From Cryobacterium mannosilyticum (lineage in GTDB: Bacteria; Actinomycetota; Actinomycetes; Actinomycetales; Microbacteriaceae), in contig NZ_SOFM01000029.1 in assembly GCF_004402705.1 (NCBI RefSeq), positions 22,941 to 86,940 of the forward strand: a stretch of 64,000 nt of DNA. Direction: 5' to 3'. This document shows positions 39,396 through 48,318 of the stretch, piece by piece (position 1 is the stretch's first letter; every line of letters begins with the position of its first letter). The translations under genes were made by a program, and so were the position numbers. The notes beneath the pieces are model-generated. The model was not told the origin of the DNA and did not search any database. It saw only the letters and a program-made list of their open reading frames with translations.

Positions 39396-40540
39396 CGAAT
39401 TCTGTCCTCACCAGTGCAGTTCCGGTGGAAACGCTGACGGCCCCCGTACCGTTCATCGATCTCGTCGCGCAACAGGGGGAGATCCTTGACGAAATCAGCA
39501 CCGCGATCGTCGATACTCTCAGGCGCGCGACCTTCATCGGAGGCAAGCATGTCGACGCCTTCGAGGCCGAATTCGCGGCCTACTGCGCGGTGACCCACTG
39601 CATCGGTGTCGGGAACGGGACGGATGCGCTCGAGCTCGCGCTCCGGGCTCTCGACATCGTCGATGGACGTGAAGTCCTGGTGCCCGTGAACTCGTTCATC
39701 GCATCGGCGGAGGCGGTCCTTCGTGCGGGAGCCACGGTCAGATTTTCCGACGTCGATGACGATTCCCTCCTCCTCGACCGGGCCACGGTGGAGCGCGCGA
39801 TCACGGATGAGACCGCGGCCGTCATGGCCGTCCACCTGTATGGGCAGACTGCACCGGTCGACCAGATCCTGCCGGTAGCGGGCAGGCACGGTGCCGTCGT
39901 GATCGAGGATGCCGCCCAGTCGCAGGGCGCGACTCGATACGGAAGGCCCGCAGGCTCTCTGTCCCGCATTGCGGGCACGAGCTTCTATCCGGGCAAGAAC
40001 CTGGGCGCCGCCGGCGACGGTGGTGCGGTGTTGACCAGCGATGACGATCTCGCCGCCCGGGTGCGACGCATCGCAAGTCATGGCAGCACCGAGAAGTACG
40101 TGCATGACGAGTTCGGGTTCAATTCCCGGCTGGATTCGATCCAAGCGATTGTCCTTCGGTCCAAGCTGGCGAGGCTTGACGCTTGGAACGAGGCTCGTCG
40201 GGTGGCTGCACGACGGTATGACGAGCTGCTGGCCGACGTCGACGGAGTACGAACGCCGGTCACCCTCGCGGGGAACGTGCACAACTGGCATATCTACTCC
40301 GTCCGGGTCGAGAACCGCGACCGCATCCTCGCCGGACTCCATGCGGAAGGAATCGGCGCGGCGCTGCACTACCCGACCCCGATTCACCTGACCGGCGCCT
40401 TCCGGCACCTCGGATTGGCCAGGGGCGATTTCCCCGTGGCCGAGCGGGCGGCTGCGCAGCTCCTCTCGCTGCCGATGTTCCCCCACCTGACCGAGGCCCA
40501 GCAGATCCGGGTCGTCGACGTGCTGAAGCGTCTGGTCTGA
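39392..40540 (+). CDS. DegT-family aminotransferase, WbpE/WlbC type (second)
   Basis: A 382-residue PLP enzyme. PFIDLVAQQGEI at the start, GVGNGTDALELALRALDI (phosphate site), VIEDAAQSQGA and the PLP Lys in SFYPGKNLGAAGDGG are characteristic of the group that aminates C3 of UDP-3-keto-hexuronates (WbpE/WlbC) or C4 of related sugars. HDEFGFNSRLDSIQA closes the active site. With the Gfo/Idh gene upstream this could build a 3-amino sugar. AGAAAGGAG precedes the ATG, which overlaps the previous stop by 4 nt. Confidence 0.88.
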   Translation: MTNSVLTSAVPVETLTAPVPFIDLVAQQGEILDEISTAIVDTLRRATFIGGKHVDAFEAEFAAYCAVTHCIGVGNGTDALELALRALDIVDGREVLVPVNSFIASAEAVLRAGATVRFSDVDDDSLLLDRATVERAITDETAAVMAVHLYGQTAPVDQILPVAGRHGAVVIEDAAQSQGATRYGRPAGSLSRIAGTSFYPGKNLGAAGDGGAVLTSDDDLAARVRRIASHGSTEKYVHDEFGFNSRLDSIQAIVLRSKLARLDAWNEARRVAARRYDELLADVDGVRTPVTLAGNVHNWHIYSVRVENRDRILAGLHAEGIGAALHYPTPIHLTGAFRHLGLARGDFPVAERAAAQLLSLPMFPHLTEAQQIRVVDVLKRLV

Positions 40541-40543
40541 GTC

Positions 40544-42061
40544 GTGGAGGACCCCGCTGACGACCGCCCGGGCGAGACCGCCGGCTTCCTTGAGCGGAGA
40601 GTGCGAAAGGGGCTGCGCTGGAGCCTGGTGAACACCCTGGTCGGACGCCTGGGCTCCTTCTTGACCGGCATCGTCATCGCGCGCATCGTTGCGCCAGAGG
40701 ACTTCGGCATCTACGCGGTCGCCTTGGTCGCCTTGAACCTCCTGCTGAGCATGAACGAGCTCGGCGTCAGCGTTGCCCTCGTCCGGCACCCAGGCTCGGT
40801 TGCGGCCCTCGCCCCGACAGTGACGACCGTGGCAATCGGCATGAGTGCGGTCCTGTTCGCCGCGAGTTGGTTCGCGGCGGCACCGTTCTCCGACGCCATG
40901 GGCGTTCCGGAGGCAACCGGTGTCGTGCGCCTGATGAGCGCGGCCGTGCTGATCGACGGCCTGGCGGCGGTGCCGGTCGCCCTGTTGACCCGGGCCTTCA
41001 TGCAGGGGCGCCGAACCCAGATCGACCTGATCGCGTTCGCGGTGGGAACACCGGCGACGATCCTGCTGGCGATGGCGGGTTATGGCGCCTGGAGTCTGGC
41101 CTGGGGTGTGGTGATCGGCAATCTGGTCACGGCGGTCCTCTCGCTCGTCTACGCTCCGGCTCGGTATGCGCCGGGCTTCGACCGCAAGGCCGCACTCGGA
41201 CTGCTGAAATTCGGCCTGCCGCTGGCCGGCGCAAGCCTCCTGCTGCTGGCATTGCTCAACGTCGACTTCGTAGTGGTGGGTCGGATACTGGGCAAGGCCG
41301 ACCTTGGCCTGTATCTGCTCGCCTTCAATCTCAGCACGTGGCCGATGACACTTGTGTCGACGGCCGCGCGGCGGGTCACGACTGCAATGTTCGCGCAGCT
41401 CAGCGAGCGCGGCGATGGCCGGGAAGGCTTCCGTGATTCACTGTTCCTGGTGATGTCCCTCGGCATGCTGTTGGGTACGCTCCTCGCCGCCTATGCGTCA
41501 GGAATCGTCACTTTCCTCTACGGTGACCGTTGGGCGGCCGCGGCGCTGGCGGTTCCGGCCCTGGCGATTCTCAGCATCGGGCGGATGCTGGTCGAATTGA
41601 CCTACGACTACCTGGTCGCGGTGGGACGGACAATGGGCAATGCCTGGTTGCACGCGCTCTGGTTGGTGGCACTCGTGCCGACCCTGGTCGTGGGAGCGAC
41701 AATGTTCGGCATCCGCGGGGTCTCCTGGGGCCACGCGGCCATTGTCGCGCTCGTCGTCGTACCGGGAGTCGGCATCCTGCTCCACCGGGCGGGAATCCCC
41801 GTCTGGCGATTGCTGGCCGATTTCGTCCTCCCTGCCGCGGGTTCCGCGGGGGTCCTGTTATCCGCCTGGTTCATCACGAGCGTCATCCCATCCGGATTCC
41901 TGATGCTCGCCGTCGGGGGTCTCGCCGGGCTGGCGGTCTATGCCCTGATCGTCGGCCCCAGGTTCGTCCGGATACTGAGGCGTCTCCTCGACCTCGGGGA
42001 GCCCAGGGCTGGAAAGCGGAAGCGGATTCCGGCCTGGCTTACAGGGGCGTCGTCATCGTGA
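40544..42061 (+). CDS. Polysaccharide flippase (Wzx/WzxC-like)
   Basis: A 505-residue integral membrane protein with about 12-14 helices. It starts VRKGLRWSLVNTLVGRLGSF and RIVAPEDFGIYAVALV, the hallmark N-terminus of the oligosaccharide flippase family (PST). It moves undecaprenyl-PP-linked repeat units to the outer face. The GTG at 40544 is 3 nt after the aminotransferase stop, without a strong ribosome site, so coupling is likely. It is the last gene of this rightward run, and its final 23 bp overlap the end of the convergent polymerase gene. Confidence 0.9.
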   Translation: MEDPADDRPGETAGFLERRVRKGLRWSLVNTLVGRLGSFLTGIVIARIVAPEDFGIYAVALVALNLLLSMNELGVSVALVRHPGSVAALAPTVTTVAIGMSAVLFAASWFAAAPFSDAMGVPEATGVVRLMSAAVLIDGLAAVPVALLTRAFMQGRRTQIDLIAFAVGTPATILLAMAGYGAWSLAWGVVIGNLVTAVLSLVYAPARYAPGFDRKAALGLLKFGLPLAGASLLLLALLNVDFVVVGRILGKADLGLYLLAFNLSTWPMTLVSTAARRVTTAMFAQLSERGDGREGFRDSLFLVMSLGMLLGTLLAAYASGIVTFLYGDRWAAAALAVPALAILSIGRMLVELTYDYLVAVGRTMGNAWLHALWLVALVPTLVVGATMFGIRGVSWGHAAIVALVVVPGVGILLHRAGIPVWRLLADFVLPAAGSAGVLLSAWFITSVIPSGFLMLAVGGLAGLAVYALIVGPRFVRILRRLLDLGEPRAGKRKRIPAWLTGASSS

Positions 42062-43424
42062 GGGATGTCCCCGGTCGAGCCTGAAGTTTCACAGCGTTCG
42101 ACAGCGCGCCGATCATTCCAACACTGAGAAACATCAGGCCGGAAGCCTGAGGAAACCCGAAAGCGTCGAATGTCGCGAAACTGCAGGCACCGGCGGCTGC
42201 CATGGCCACGAGAGCCTGGGCCAGGCTCCGAGCCTTCGGGTCGGAGGCCAACCGGCGAGCGCGAAGCCCGGTGACGATCGCCACCGAGAAGACGGCCAGG
42301 AGCGCCACGGTGCCGACCACGCCCACTTCGATCAAGAGGCCGAGGTACTGGTTGTCGAGAATGCGATACTGCGGCAGGAATGTGGAGAAGCCACGCCCGA
42401 AGAGGGGTGACCGCTGGATGAAATCGAAGGCGAGTGCATAACTGTCCGTGCGGGAGCGCGCACTGCTGTCTTCAGTGATTCCGGTGAACAACTTGGTCAG
42501 AGTGCCGATCATCCCCGGAATGGCGACATAGATCACGACCAGGAGCGCTGCGATGGTGAGGTAGGAAATCCGCCGCCGGCCGGCCGGCCAGGTCGGCAAG
42601 AGAATGACCAGGGCAACGACCACGCCGACGATTGCAGACCGAGAAATAGTGATGGGCACCGCAAACGCGATCACGGCCACGGGAAACCAGCGAACGATGC
42701 GATTCCGGTGGAGGTCGGACAAGGCGAAGTGCAGGGCGACCGGCAGGATCATCGACAGGATGACCCCGAACTCAATCGGGTGGGTTGACGTTCCGGCGGC
42801 CCTGGTGAACCCCTCCCGGTTGTAAATGCTGGTGAGATCGTTGTTGGCACTGAGACCGGGAATCTGGATCACGTCGACGAGTGGATTGCCGGTGCCGAAC
42901 TGGACGATGCCGATCACCGCAACAACCGCACCGGTCATCACCAGCAGTCGAAGTGTCGACTCGATCCGGTCGACACCGGGGAGCCCGTCTCCCGACAAGA
43001 GGACCAGGCCCAGCCATGAGGCGATGAGGAGCAGGCCACGGTCCGCGCCATTCAGCTCCAGGCTCTCGATCGGTCGCACGGTTGCGACGACATAGCTGAC
43101 GAGGATGAAGATGAAGAAGATCAGCATGGCGCTGCGGATGGGTTGCCTGGGGGTGAGCGTCGAGTAGGTGCGGTTCATCTGGGCGCCGATCCAGAGGAGG
43201 AGTCCGAGGAGGCCGACGATGACGGCCGGCGTGCCGATGGAGCCCAGGGCGGAGATGGTCAGGTTGGCCGGGACGAACATCAGCGCAAGAATGTACGTCG
43301 AGACAAGCCACTTCGCCTCGATGAAGAACGCGGGCGGAGACGTACCGCGTTCAGGCACGAACCCTGGGGACAGGATTCCGCCGGGCTGTCCGCTGGGACG
43401 CTCCGTCGGATCTTCTCGGATCAC
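42039..43424 (-). CDS. O-antigen ligase/polymerase (Wzy-like)
   Basis: A 461-residue membrane protein with about 12 helices. A large central extracytoplasmic loop (GNPLVDVIQIPGLSANNDLT) is followed by RAAGTSTHPIEFGVILSMI, and RTDSYALAFDFIQRSPLFGRGF matches the conserved RTD-x-x-Y / GxG-x-x-x region of Wzy_C/WaaL proteins. It would polymerise lipid-linked repeats outside the membrane. It is 7 nt downstream of the chain-length gene on the minus strand and overlaps the flippase gene tail to tail. Confidence 0.87.
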   Translation of the reverse strand: MIREDPTERPSGQPGGILSPGFVPERGTSPPAFFIEAKWLVSTYILALMFVPANLTISALGSIGTPAVIVGLLGLLLWIGAQMNRTYSTLTPRQPIRSAMLIFFIFILVSYVVATVRPIESLELNGADRGLLLIASWLGLVLLSGDGLPGVDRIESTLRLLVMTGAVVAVIGIVQFGTGNPLVDVIQIPGLSANNDLTSIYNREGFTRAAGTSTHPIEFGVILSMILPVALHFALSDLHRNRIVRWFPVAVIAFAVPITISRSAIVGVVVALVILLPTWPAGRRRISYLTIAALLVVIYVAIPGMIGTLTKLFTGITEDSSARSRTDSYALAFDFIQRSPLFGRGFSTFLPQYRILDNQYLGLLIEVGVVGTVALLAVFSVAIVTGLRARRLASDPKARSLAQALVAMAAAGACSFATFDAFGFPQASGLMFLSVGMIGALSNAVKLQARPGTSLTMTTPL

Positions 43425-43431
43425 GTCGAGG

Positions 43432-44403
43432 TCACGTGTTTTCGCTCACCAGCGTCGACGGTATCGGCTGGGTGTCCGCGCCCGGCCCGCCGGGGGTGTC
43501 GTCCGGGCCCAGTGCGGCAAGGACTATGTAGTCGGCATCGGCATCGGCATCGGCACCCGTCGGGTCCGGCTCGTCACGAGTCGGACGGCGCGGACCCGGA
43601 TTGTCGAGATCGGTGGAATCCTCAAGGGAAGCGTACTCGGGGACCTTCGCGCCTCCCTCGACAGAATCGTGGTCAGCGACGATCGTGCCGGCGTCGACTG
43701 AATCGTCCTCAGGGACGGTCGTTCCGACGTCGGCTGGATCGGGCGTCGCCGCACTCGTTCGTCGAGACCGGCGGGTGGTCCGGGGGGTCGCTCGTTGTTT
43801 CCTGATGGCTCGGCGGCGGACGAGCGCGTCCACCGAAATGGCCAGCAGCAGGGTGAACACGAGTCCGACAGCGATCACCACGATCAGGGTGCGCGCGAGG
43901 GCGGAGTAATTGGGTTCGGCGACCGTGTTGTTCGTGATGACCATCAACCGGATTTCGGATTTGGGCAGCGCTTTGGCGGAGACCTGCAGGTCGGCCATTC
44001 TCGTGTCGGCGAGGGTGAGTATGGCGTTCAGCGTTCGAAACGCTCCGCTTGCCGAGGTGTCTGACACGGCCACCTCGAGCACGGAACCGGACACGCTGGC
44101 GTCCTTTTCCACCGTGTACTTCGCTTTCGACCCGGTGGGCACGACGGTGTCCGTCGTTTCCGAGTCGGTGAGGGACTTGGCGAGGACCCCGGCCGCGACG
44201 TCGAGTCCACCCAGGTTGAGGAATGGATTGCCACCGTCTTCGAGGGTGCTCGTCGGGGGAAGGAGCAGTACCGATGATTTGACGTCGTAGGTCAGCGGGA
44301 TGAATCGGAGTGTCAGGTAGGCCAAACCGGTGACGACGAGCAATCCGGCCAGGACGACGTACCAGCGGCGACCCATAGCACGGATGAGTTCGGAAAGCTT
44401 CAC
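43432..44403 (-). CDS. Wzz/YveK-like chain-length protein with long acidic tail
   Basis: A 323-residue protein. Helix 1 (RWYVVLAGLLVVTGLAYLTL), a ~145-residue extracytoplasmic domain and helix 2 (LIVVIAVGLVFTLLLAISVDALV) give the Wzz/polysaccharide co-polymerase layout. The ~115-residue cytoplasmic tail is Asp/Pro/Thr-rich with near-repeats (DDSVDAGTIVADHDSVEGG) and has no Walker motif. A GTG at 44403 is chosen because GGGAGGT lies 7 nt before it; an upstream ATG at 44418 would itself contain that site. Probably sets polymer length with the polymerase next to it. Confidence 0.8.
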   Translation of the reverse strand: MKLSELIRAMGRRWYVVLAGLLVVTGLAYLTLRFIPLTYDVKSSVLLLPPTSTLEDGGNPFLNLGGLDVAAGVLAKSLTDSETTDTVVPTGSKAKYTVEKDASVSGSVLEVAVSDTSASGAFRTLNAILTLADTRMADLQVSAKALPKSEIRLMVITNNTVAEPNYSALARTLIVVIAVGLVFTLLLAISVDALVRRRAIRKQRATPRTTRRSRRTSAATPDPADVGTTVPEDDSVDAGTIVADHDSVEGGAKVPEYASLEDSTDLDNPGPRRPTRDEPDPTGADADADADYIVLAALGPDDTPGGPGADTQPIPSTLVSENT

Positions 44404-44494
44404 CGGCGCACCTCCCATGAATCACCTGAATGTACGCTTGAGTATAGGATACGCAGTCATCCTGTGTTCGTGGGACGCTGGGAGATTGGTGCGA

Positions 44495-45190
44495 ATGACT
44501 GTCTGGGACCTGATAGCGAACGCCGGCCGACGTTGGGTACTGACTCTGTGCGGAGCCCTCCTGATGGGACTTGGCGTGTTGTGGGTGGTCAACGTTCCGC
44601 CGCTCTACTTCGCGCAGGTGCGAGTGGTCCTCCTGCCCCCGGTTGCCGCGCAGCCGAACGCCTACGGCTACACATCGGAATCGCTGATCGACTTGGCTGG
44701 AGTGGTCGCCAGGGAGTTGCGGCCGCCGACTCAGGACGCGCAATCCGTATCGGGTGACGTCACCCTGGTCGGTGAAGGAATCCGGAAGGGGTTCTCGGTC
44801 ACACAGCAGAATTCCGGTGGGCAATGGCAGTACCGATTCGATGAGCCGGTGGTCGAGGTGCAGGCCGTCGGCGCGACCCCGTCGGAGGTGAGGGCCCAGA
44901 TCAGCACGGCACTTCGCCAGGTGGAGTCAACCCTGGCCGAAATCCAGGACGAGCAAGGCGTCATTGCGGCGAATCGTGTGCGGATCACTCTAAATCCGCT
45001 GCAGCCTCAACTCATCGAGGAGAAGGGGAGCCGGGTTCGCGCGATCGGATCGATTGTCCTGACCGGTCTGGTGAGCACGCTGGCGGTGGTCGGCGGGCTC
45101 GGCGTCGGACGCGGTGGGTCTTCGCGCCGACGGTCGAAGCGTTCCGGTGCTCGTGGGGACGCATCAGCCGTCGGAGTGTCGAGCGCTTAG
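44495..45190 (+). CDS. Second Wzz-like membrane protein
   Basis: About 231 residues. The first helix (WVLTLCGALLMGLGVLWVV), an outer domain starting YFAQVRVVLLPP, and the second helix (AIGSIVLTGLVSTLAVVGGLG) plus a short basic tail give the same topology as the divergent gene at 43432; both have V-x-V-x-LLPP after helix 1. It is therefore a shorter paralogue-like partner. GGGAG is 10 nt from the ATG and 4 nt from an in-frame GTG at 44489, so the start may be two codons earlier. Its last 27 bp overlap the convergent glycosyltransferase. Confidence 0.72.
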   Translation: MTVWDLIANAGRRWVLTLCGALLMGLGVLWVVNVPPLYFAQVRVVLLPPVAAQPNAYGYTSESLIDLAGVVARELRPPTQDAQSVSGDVTLVGEGIRKGFSVTQQNSGGQWQYRFDEPVVEVQAVGATPSEVRAQISTALRQVESTLAEIQDEQGVIAANRVRITLNPLQPQLIEEKGSRVRAIGSIVLTGLVSTLAVVGGLGVGRGGSSRRRSKRSGARGDASAVGVSSA

Positions 45191-46393
45191 ATCGTCGGTT
45201 GGGACCGGGTGCCCGTTCGAGAAGAGCGCGACGAAGTCCCTGGCGCGGGCATCCCAGTTCTGGCTTGCGGCGTAGTGCCTGCGCCGCTGCGCCAACGCGG
45301 GGTCGGGCGGGCGGCCGAGAACCTCAAGCGTGCGCTCGGCGAACGCCTCCGGTGTGGAGCAGACGTGGACGAGATCCGGTGGGATTCTCCTCACGCTGGG
45401 GAGATCGCTCACCACGGCAGGTTTTCCCGCTGAGAGGTACTCGAGGGTCTTCAGCGGATCGCTGCCGCGATTGAAGTCGCTGTCGGTGTAGGGAGTCAAC
45501 CCAACCGCGATCCGGGCCATGAAGGCCGGCAGCCGGTCGAAGGGCTGAGGCCCGACCCACTGCACGTTGGGATGAGCGAGCAGCGCCTCCATCTTCTCGA
45601 TGTTGAACGTAGTCTGGCGAGGGCCGATCAAGAGCAATGACGCACCCGTCTCGGCTATCATCTCGAGCGCGTCGAGATCGATCCGCTCCGAGAGATGTCC
45701 GATGAAGCCGGCAATCGGGTCGGGGAGGGTCACCTCGCCCGCGGGCAGTGCAGACTCCACCGCGGCGAAGTGGTCGGTGTCGCAGCCATTGGGGATGACG
45801 ACGACCGAGCGTGCCTCCGGAGCCCACCGGGCCGCCAACTGGTCCGACACGGCGACGACGACGTCCGCGCGCCGGAGCTGGGCGGCCTCGCGCTTACGGA
45901 GCCACGTCGATGACAATCCCATCAGGCCCCCGCCGGTGATCCAATCGTCGGTGCCGTACATGACCTGTAACCCGGGACAGGAGCCGAAGACGTCGTCAAG
46001 GGACGCGACCACCAGCGCCCGGACCTTCCCGCCGAGTCGACGCACGGCGCGGGCGATGGCGCGCCGGGTTGCCCAGGCTGCGATGATCCGCAGACCGGGC
46101 CGACTGATGCCCGGAACGGTCAGCGGAGTGAGCCGGGCAAGGTTGGCCCCGACCATCCGGAGCCGTGGGCCGCTGGTCGACGAGCGAAGCGCCGGCTTCT
46201 TCAGCGGAGTGAGGACGGAAATCGCGGGGTCGACGTAAAGCACGGGAACGAGCCGGGAGAGGTGGATGGCCAGATGCTTCTCCGACAGCCGGGTATCATC
46301 CCAGGACACACCAGCCACGATCACCACGAGGCCGTCCCAGGCCTGGTTTCCGAATCTGTCGGACGGCTGTGGGGCCCGGTTGCGCGCACTCAT
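45164..46393 (-). CDS. GT4-like glycosyltransferase (TuaH-like)
   Basis: A 409-residue GT-B enzyme. LVVIVAGVSWDDTRLSEKHL and YGTDDWITGGGLMGLS resemble TuaH-type transferases of teichuronic-acid clusters. VVIPNGCDTDHFA, GFIGHLSERIDLDALEMIAE and LTPYTDSDFNRGSDPLKTLE (donor-site acidic residues) follow. It overlaps the GT2 gene upstream by 4 nt (ATGA), so the open frame before 46393 is not coding. It forms a two-gene minus-strand unit with that GT2. Confidence 0.85.
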   Translation of the reverse strand: MSARNRAPQPSDRFGNQAWDGLVVIVAGVSWDDTRLSEKHLAIHLSRLVPVLYVDPAISVLTPLKKPALRSSTSGPRLRMVGANLARLTPLTVPGISRPGLRIIAAWATRRAIARAVRRLGGKVRALVVASLDDVFGSCPGLQVMYGTDDWITGGGLMGLSSTWLRKREAAQLRRADVVVAVSDQLAARWAPEARSVVVIPNGCDTDHFAAVESALPAGEVTLPDPIAGFIGHLSERIDLDALEMIAETGASLLLIGPRQTTFNIEKMEALLAHPNVQWVGPQPFDRLPAFMARIAVGLTPYTDSDFNRGSDPLKTLEYLSAGKPAVVSDLPSVRRIPPDLVHVCSTPEAFAERTLEVLGRPPDPALAQRRRHYAASQNWDARARDFVALFSNGHPVPTDDLSARHSDG

Positions 46394-47244
46394 GCGATCC
46401 TGCTCGTTTCGTCCCTCATCCAGACGCCGTTGCCCGTCGCGCCGAAGCGCACCCTCATCCGGACCAGAACGGTCGTGAAGAGAAAGAGGGGGAGCCGGAG
46501 TGCCATTGCCGGGTCGGCGGCCACGATCCGCAGCAGGTCCATCGGGCGAGTCGACGCCGAGGGAGAGACGCGTCCGGTCTTGCCCAGTTCCTGGACTCCC
46601 TGCACCACCCGGATGCGTCGTTTGAGCAGTGACCGCCAGGTCCGGGCCGGCCAGACCGACACCGTCGAGTCGACCGCGATTGTGCGCTCCCGCGCGTTGA
46701 ACTCCTCGGAGTAGGCCAGATCGTCGGAGATGAAGCTGGGCAATGCTGACACGCGTTGATAGCCGGCCTGGGACAGCACGATGATCCCTCGGCCGAAGAG
46801 TCCGGAACGCACCTGGGGCAGGCGCTCCCAGATGTCGTAGTACCAGCGCGCCGCCAGTGAGACCTGGTCCCTGACCAGGTTGCGTTCCGGCGCCGCGGCG
46901 AGGTACCCATCCAGTGTGACGAGGCGGGCCAGGGCGCGAAGCCCGGAGGGGTCGAGACAAACGTCGGCGTCGACGAAGGCCACAGGGAAATCCCGGACCA
47001 TCGCGCCGCCGGCAGCCAGCGCAGCGGCCTTGGACGGCACGGGCAGTTCGACGACCTCGACGTCCGGTCCGTGGCTCCTGGCCTCGGCCACGCTTCCGTC
47101 GGTACATCCGTTGCAGACGACGACTACCCTGAATTCGCCCTGGTCCGCGCCGGTGAGCAATCGCGGCAGAAGGCGCGCGAGCCCGAGTTCCTCATTGTGG
47201 GCCGGTACCACAACGGTCATCAGTGGTCGCTTGTGTGGCATCAT
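46390..47244 (-). CDS. GT2 glycosyltransferase (first)
   Basis: A 284-residue GT-A enzyme. LMTVVVPAHNEELGLARLL and VVVVCNGCTDGS bind the nucleotide, VAFVDADVCLDPSGL carries the D-x-D, and SFISDDLAYSEEF has the acidic catalytic region. The C-terminus (LRLPLFLFTTVLVRMRVRF) may touch the membrane. AGGAGG is followed by two adjacent ATGs (47244 and 47241). It heads a two-gene unit on the minus strand, divergent from the next GT2 gene with a 120-nt spacer. Confidence 0.88.
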   Translation of the reverse strand: MMPHKRPLMTVVVPAHNEELGLARLLPRLLTGADQGEFRVVVVCNGCTDGSVAEARSHGPDVEVVELPVPSKAAALAAGGAMVRDFPVAFVDADVCLDPSGLRALARLVTLDGYLAAAPERNLVRDQVSLAARWYYDIWERLPQVRSGLFGRGIIVLSQAGYQRVSALPSFISDDLAYSEEFNARERTIAVDSTVSVWPARTWRSLLKRRIRVVQGVQELGKTGRVSPSASTRPMDLLRIVAADPAMALRLPLFLFTTVLVRMRVRFGATGNGVWMRDETSRIA

Positions 47245-47364
47245 GGGACCCTCCTGAGAGTTCGGGATCAGGTTACTCGAAGCGTAGTCTGACCTGCGGG
47301 TTTTTCGCTGGCGTGGGAATTGGGTGCGGCAAGGCGACCTGACGCCTGGCGCGCGGAGGGGGCA

Positions 47365-48318
47365 GTGGAGATGTCGCTCGGAATTGAGCCCCGTGTCGGT
47401 GTCATTATCGTCACCTGGAACAGCGCAGCAGTGCTGGCGGGTGTGTTGGGGTCGATTCGCCGATCGGAGCTCTCAGGCTCGGTCAAGGTGATCGTGGTCG
47501 ACAACGCGTCCTCCGACGCGTCGACCGACCTCGTCCGCGCGGTGATGCCCGAAGCCGAGATCGTGCAGATGGGACGCAACGCCGGCTACGCGGCAGGAGC
47601 GAACGCGGGAATTGACAGGGCCGATGATTGCGACGCGGTTCTCTTGCTCAATCCTGACATTCGGCTCGAGCCGACCACCATCGAGGAGCTGCTCCGGGAA
47701 ATGCGGTCGACCAGGGCAGGGATCGTCGTTCCGCGTTTGGTGGACGAATCGGGAGCGCTTCGCTCGTCTCTCCGACGCGAGCCCACGGCGCTCAGGGCAT
47801 GGGGAGAAGCTTTGCTCGGCGGAGACAGGGCCGGACGGTTTCCGCGCCTGGGCGAAGTCGAAATCCGGGAGCGTGCCTATCGTTCCGCCGGCACGGCGGA
47901 CTGGGCGACCGGCGCGGCCATGCTCATTTCCCGGGACTGTATCGAGCGCGTCGGCCGGTGGGATGAGACGTACTTCCTCTACTCGGAGGAAACCGATTTC
48001 GCACTTCGTGCCCGCGATGCGGGTCTTGCCCTCCGCTATGTTCCGACGGCCGTTGCCGTGCATTTCGAGGGCGAGTCCCACGATTCGCCTGCGCTCTTCG
48101 CCCTACTGGCGCGCAACCGGGTGAAGCTCTTCCGCTCACGTCACGGAGTCGCGCACACGGCTGCGTTCTGGATGGGAGTATTCGTCGGCGAAGTGCTCCG
48201 CGCTCGTCGCCCGACCCGACGCGCCGCGGCGTGGGCGCTACTGGGCCGCACAAAAGGGATGGCCCAGCCGAGCCGAGCCGAAGATCGGGGACTCGGGACG
48301 GGGGACTCGGTCACCTAG
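47365..48318 (+). CDS. GT2 glycosyltransferase (second, rhamnosyltransferase-like)
   Basis: About 317 residues. VGVIIVTWNSAAVLAGVLGS, VVDNASSD and LLNPDIRLEP (D-x-D-like) are GT2 motifs. GTADWATGAAMLISRDCIE and WDETYFLYSEETDFALRA are the downstream hallmark of WcaA/rhamnosyltransferase-like members. The GTG at 47365 lies 4 nt after GGAGGG; the ATG two codons later is an alternative. It is a single-gene plus-strand unit whose stop overlaps the stop of the next minus-strand gene by 8 bp. Confidence 0.87.
   Translation: MEMSLGIEPRVGVIIVTWNSAAVLAGVLGSIRRSELSGSVKVIVVDNASSDASTDLVRAVMPEAEIVQMGRNAGYAAGANAGIDRADDCDAVLLLNPDIRLEPTTIEELLREMRSTRAGIVVPRLVDESGALRSSLRREPTALRAWGEALLGGDRAGRFPRLGEVEIRERAYRSAGTADWATGAAMLISRDCIERVGRWDETYFLYSEETDFALRARDAGLALRYVPTAVAVHFEGESHDSPALFALLARNRVKLFRSRHGVAHTAAFWMGVFVGEVLRARRPTRRAAAWALLGRTKGMAQPSRAEDRGLGTGDSVT

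Noticed and set aside
45164..47107. A single fused 647-residue glycosyltransferase
   Set aside because: The upstream part of that frame is a shadow of the GT2 gene; the real start is the ATG at 46393, which overlaps the GT2 stop in an ATGA.
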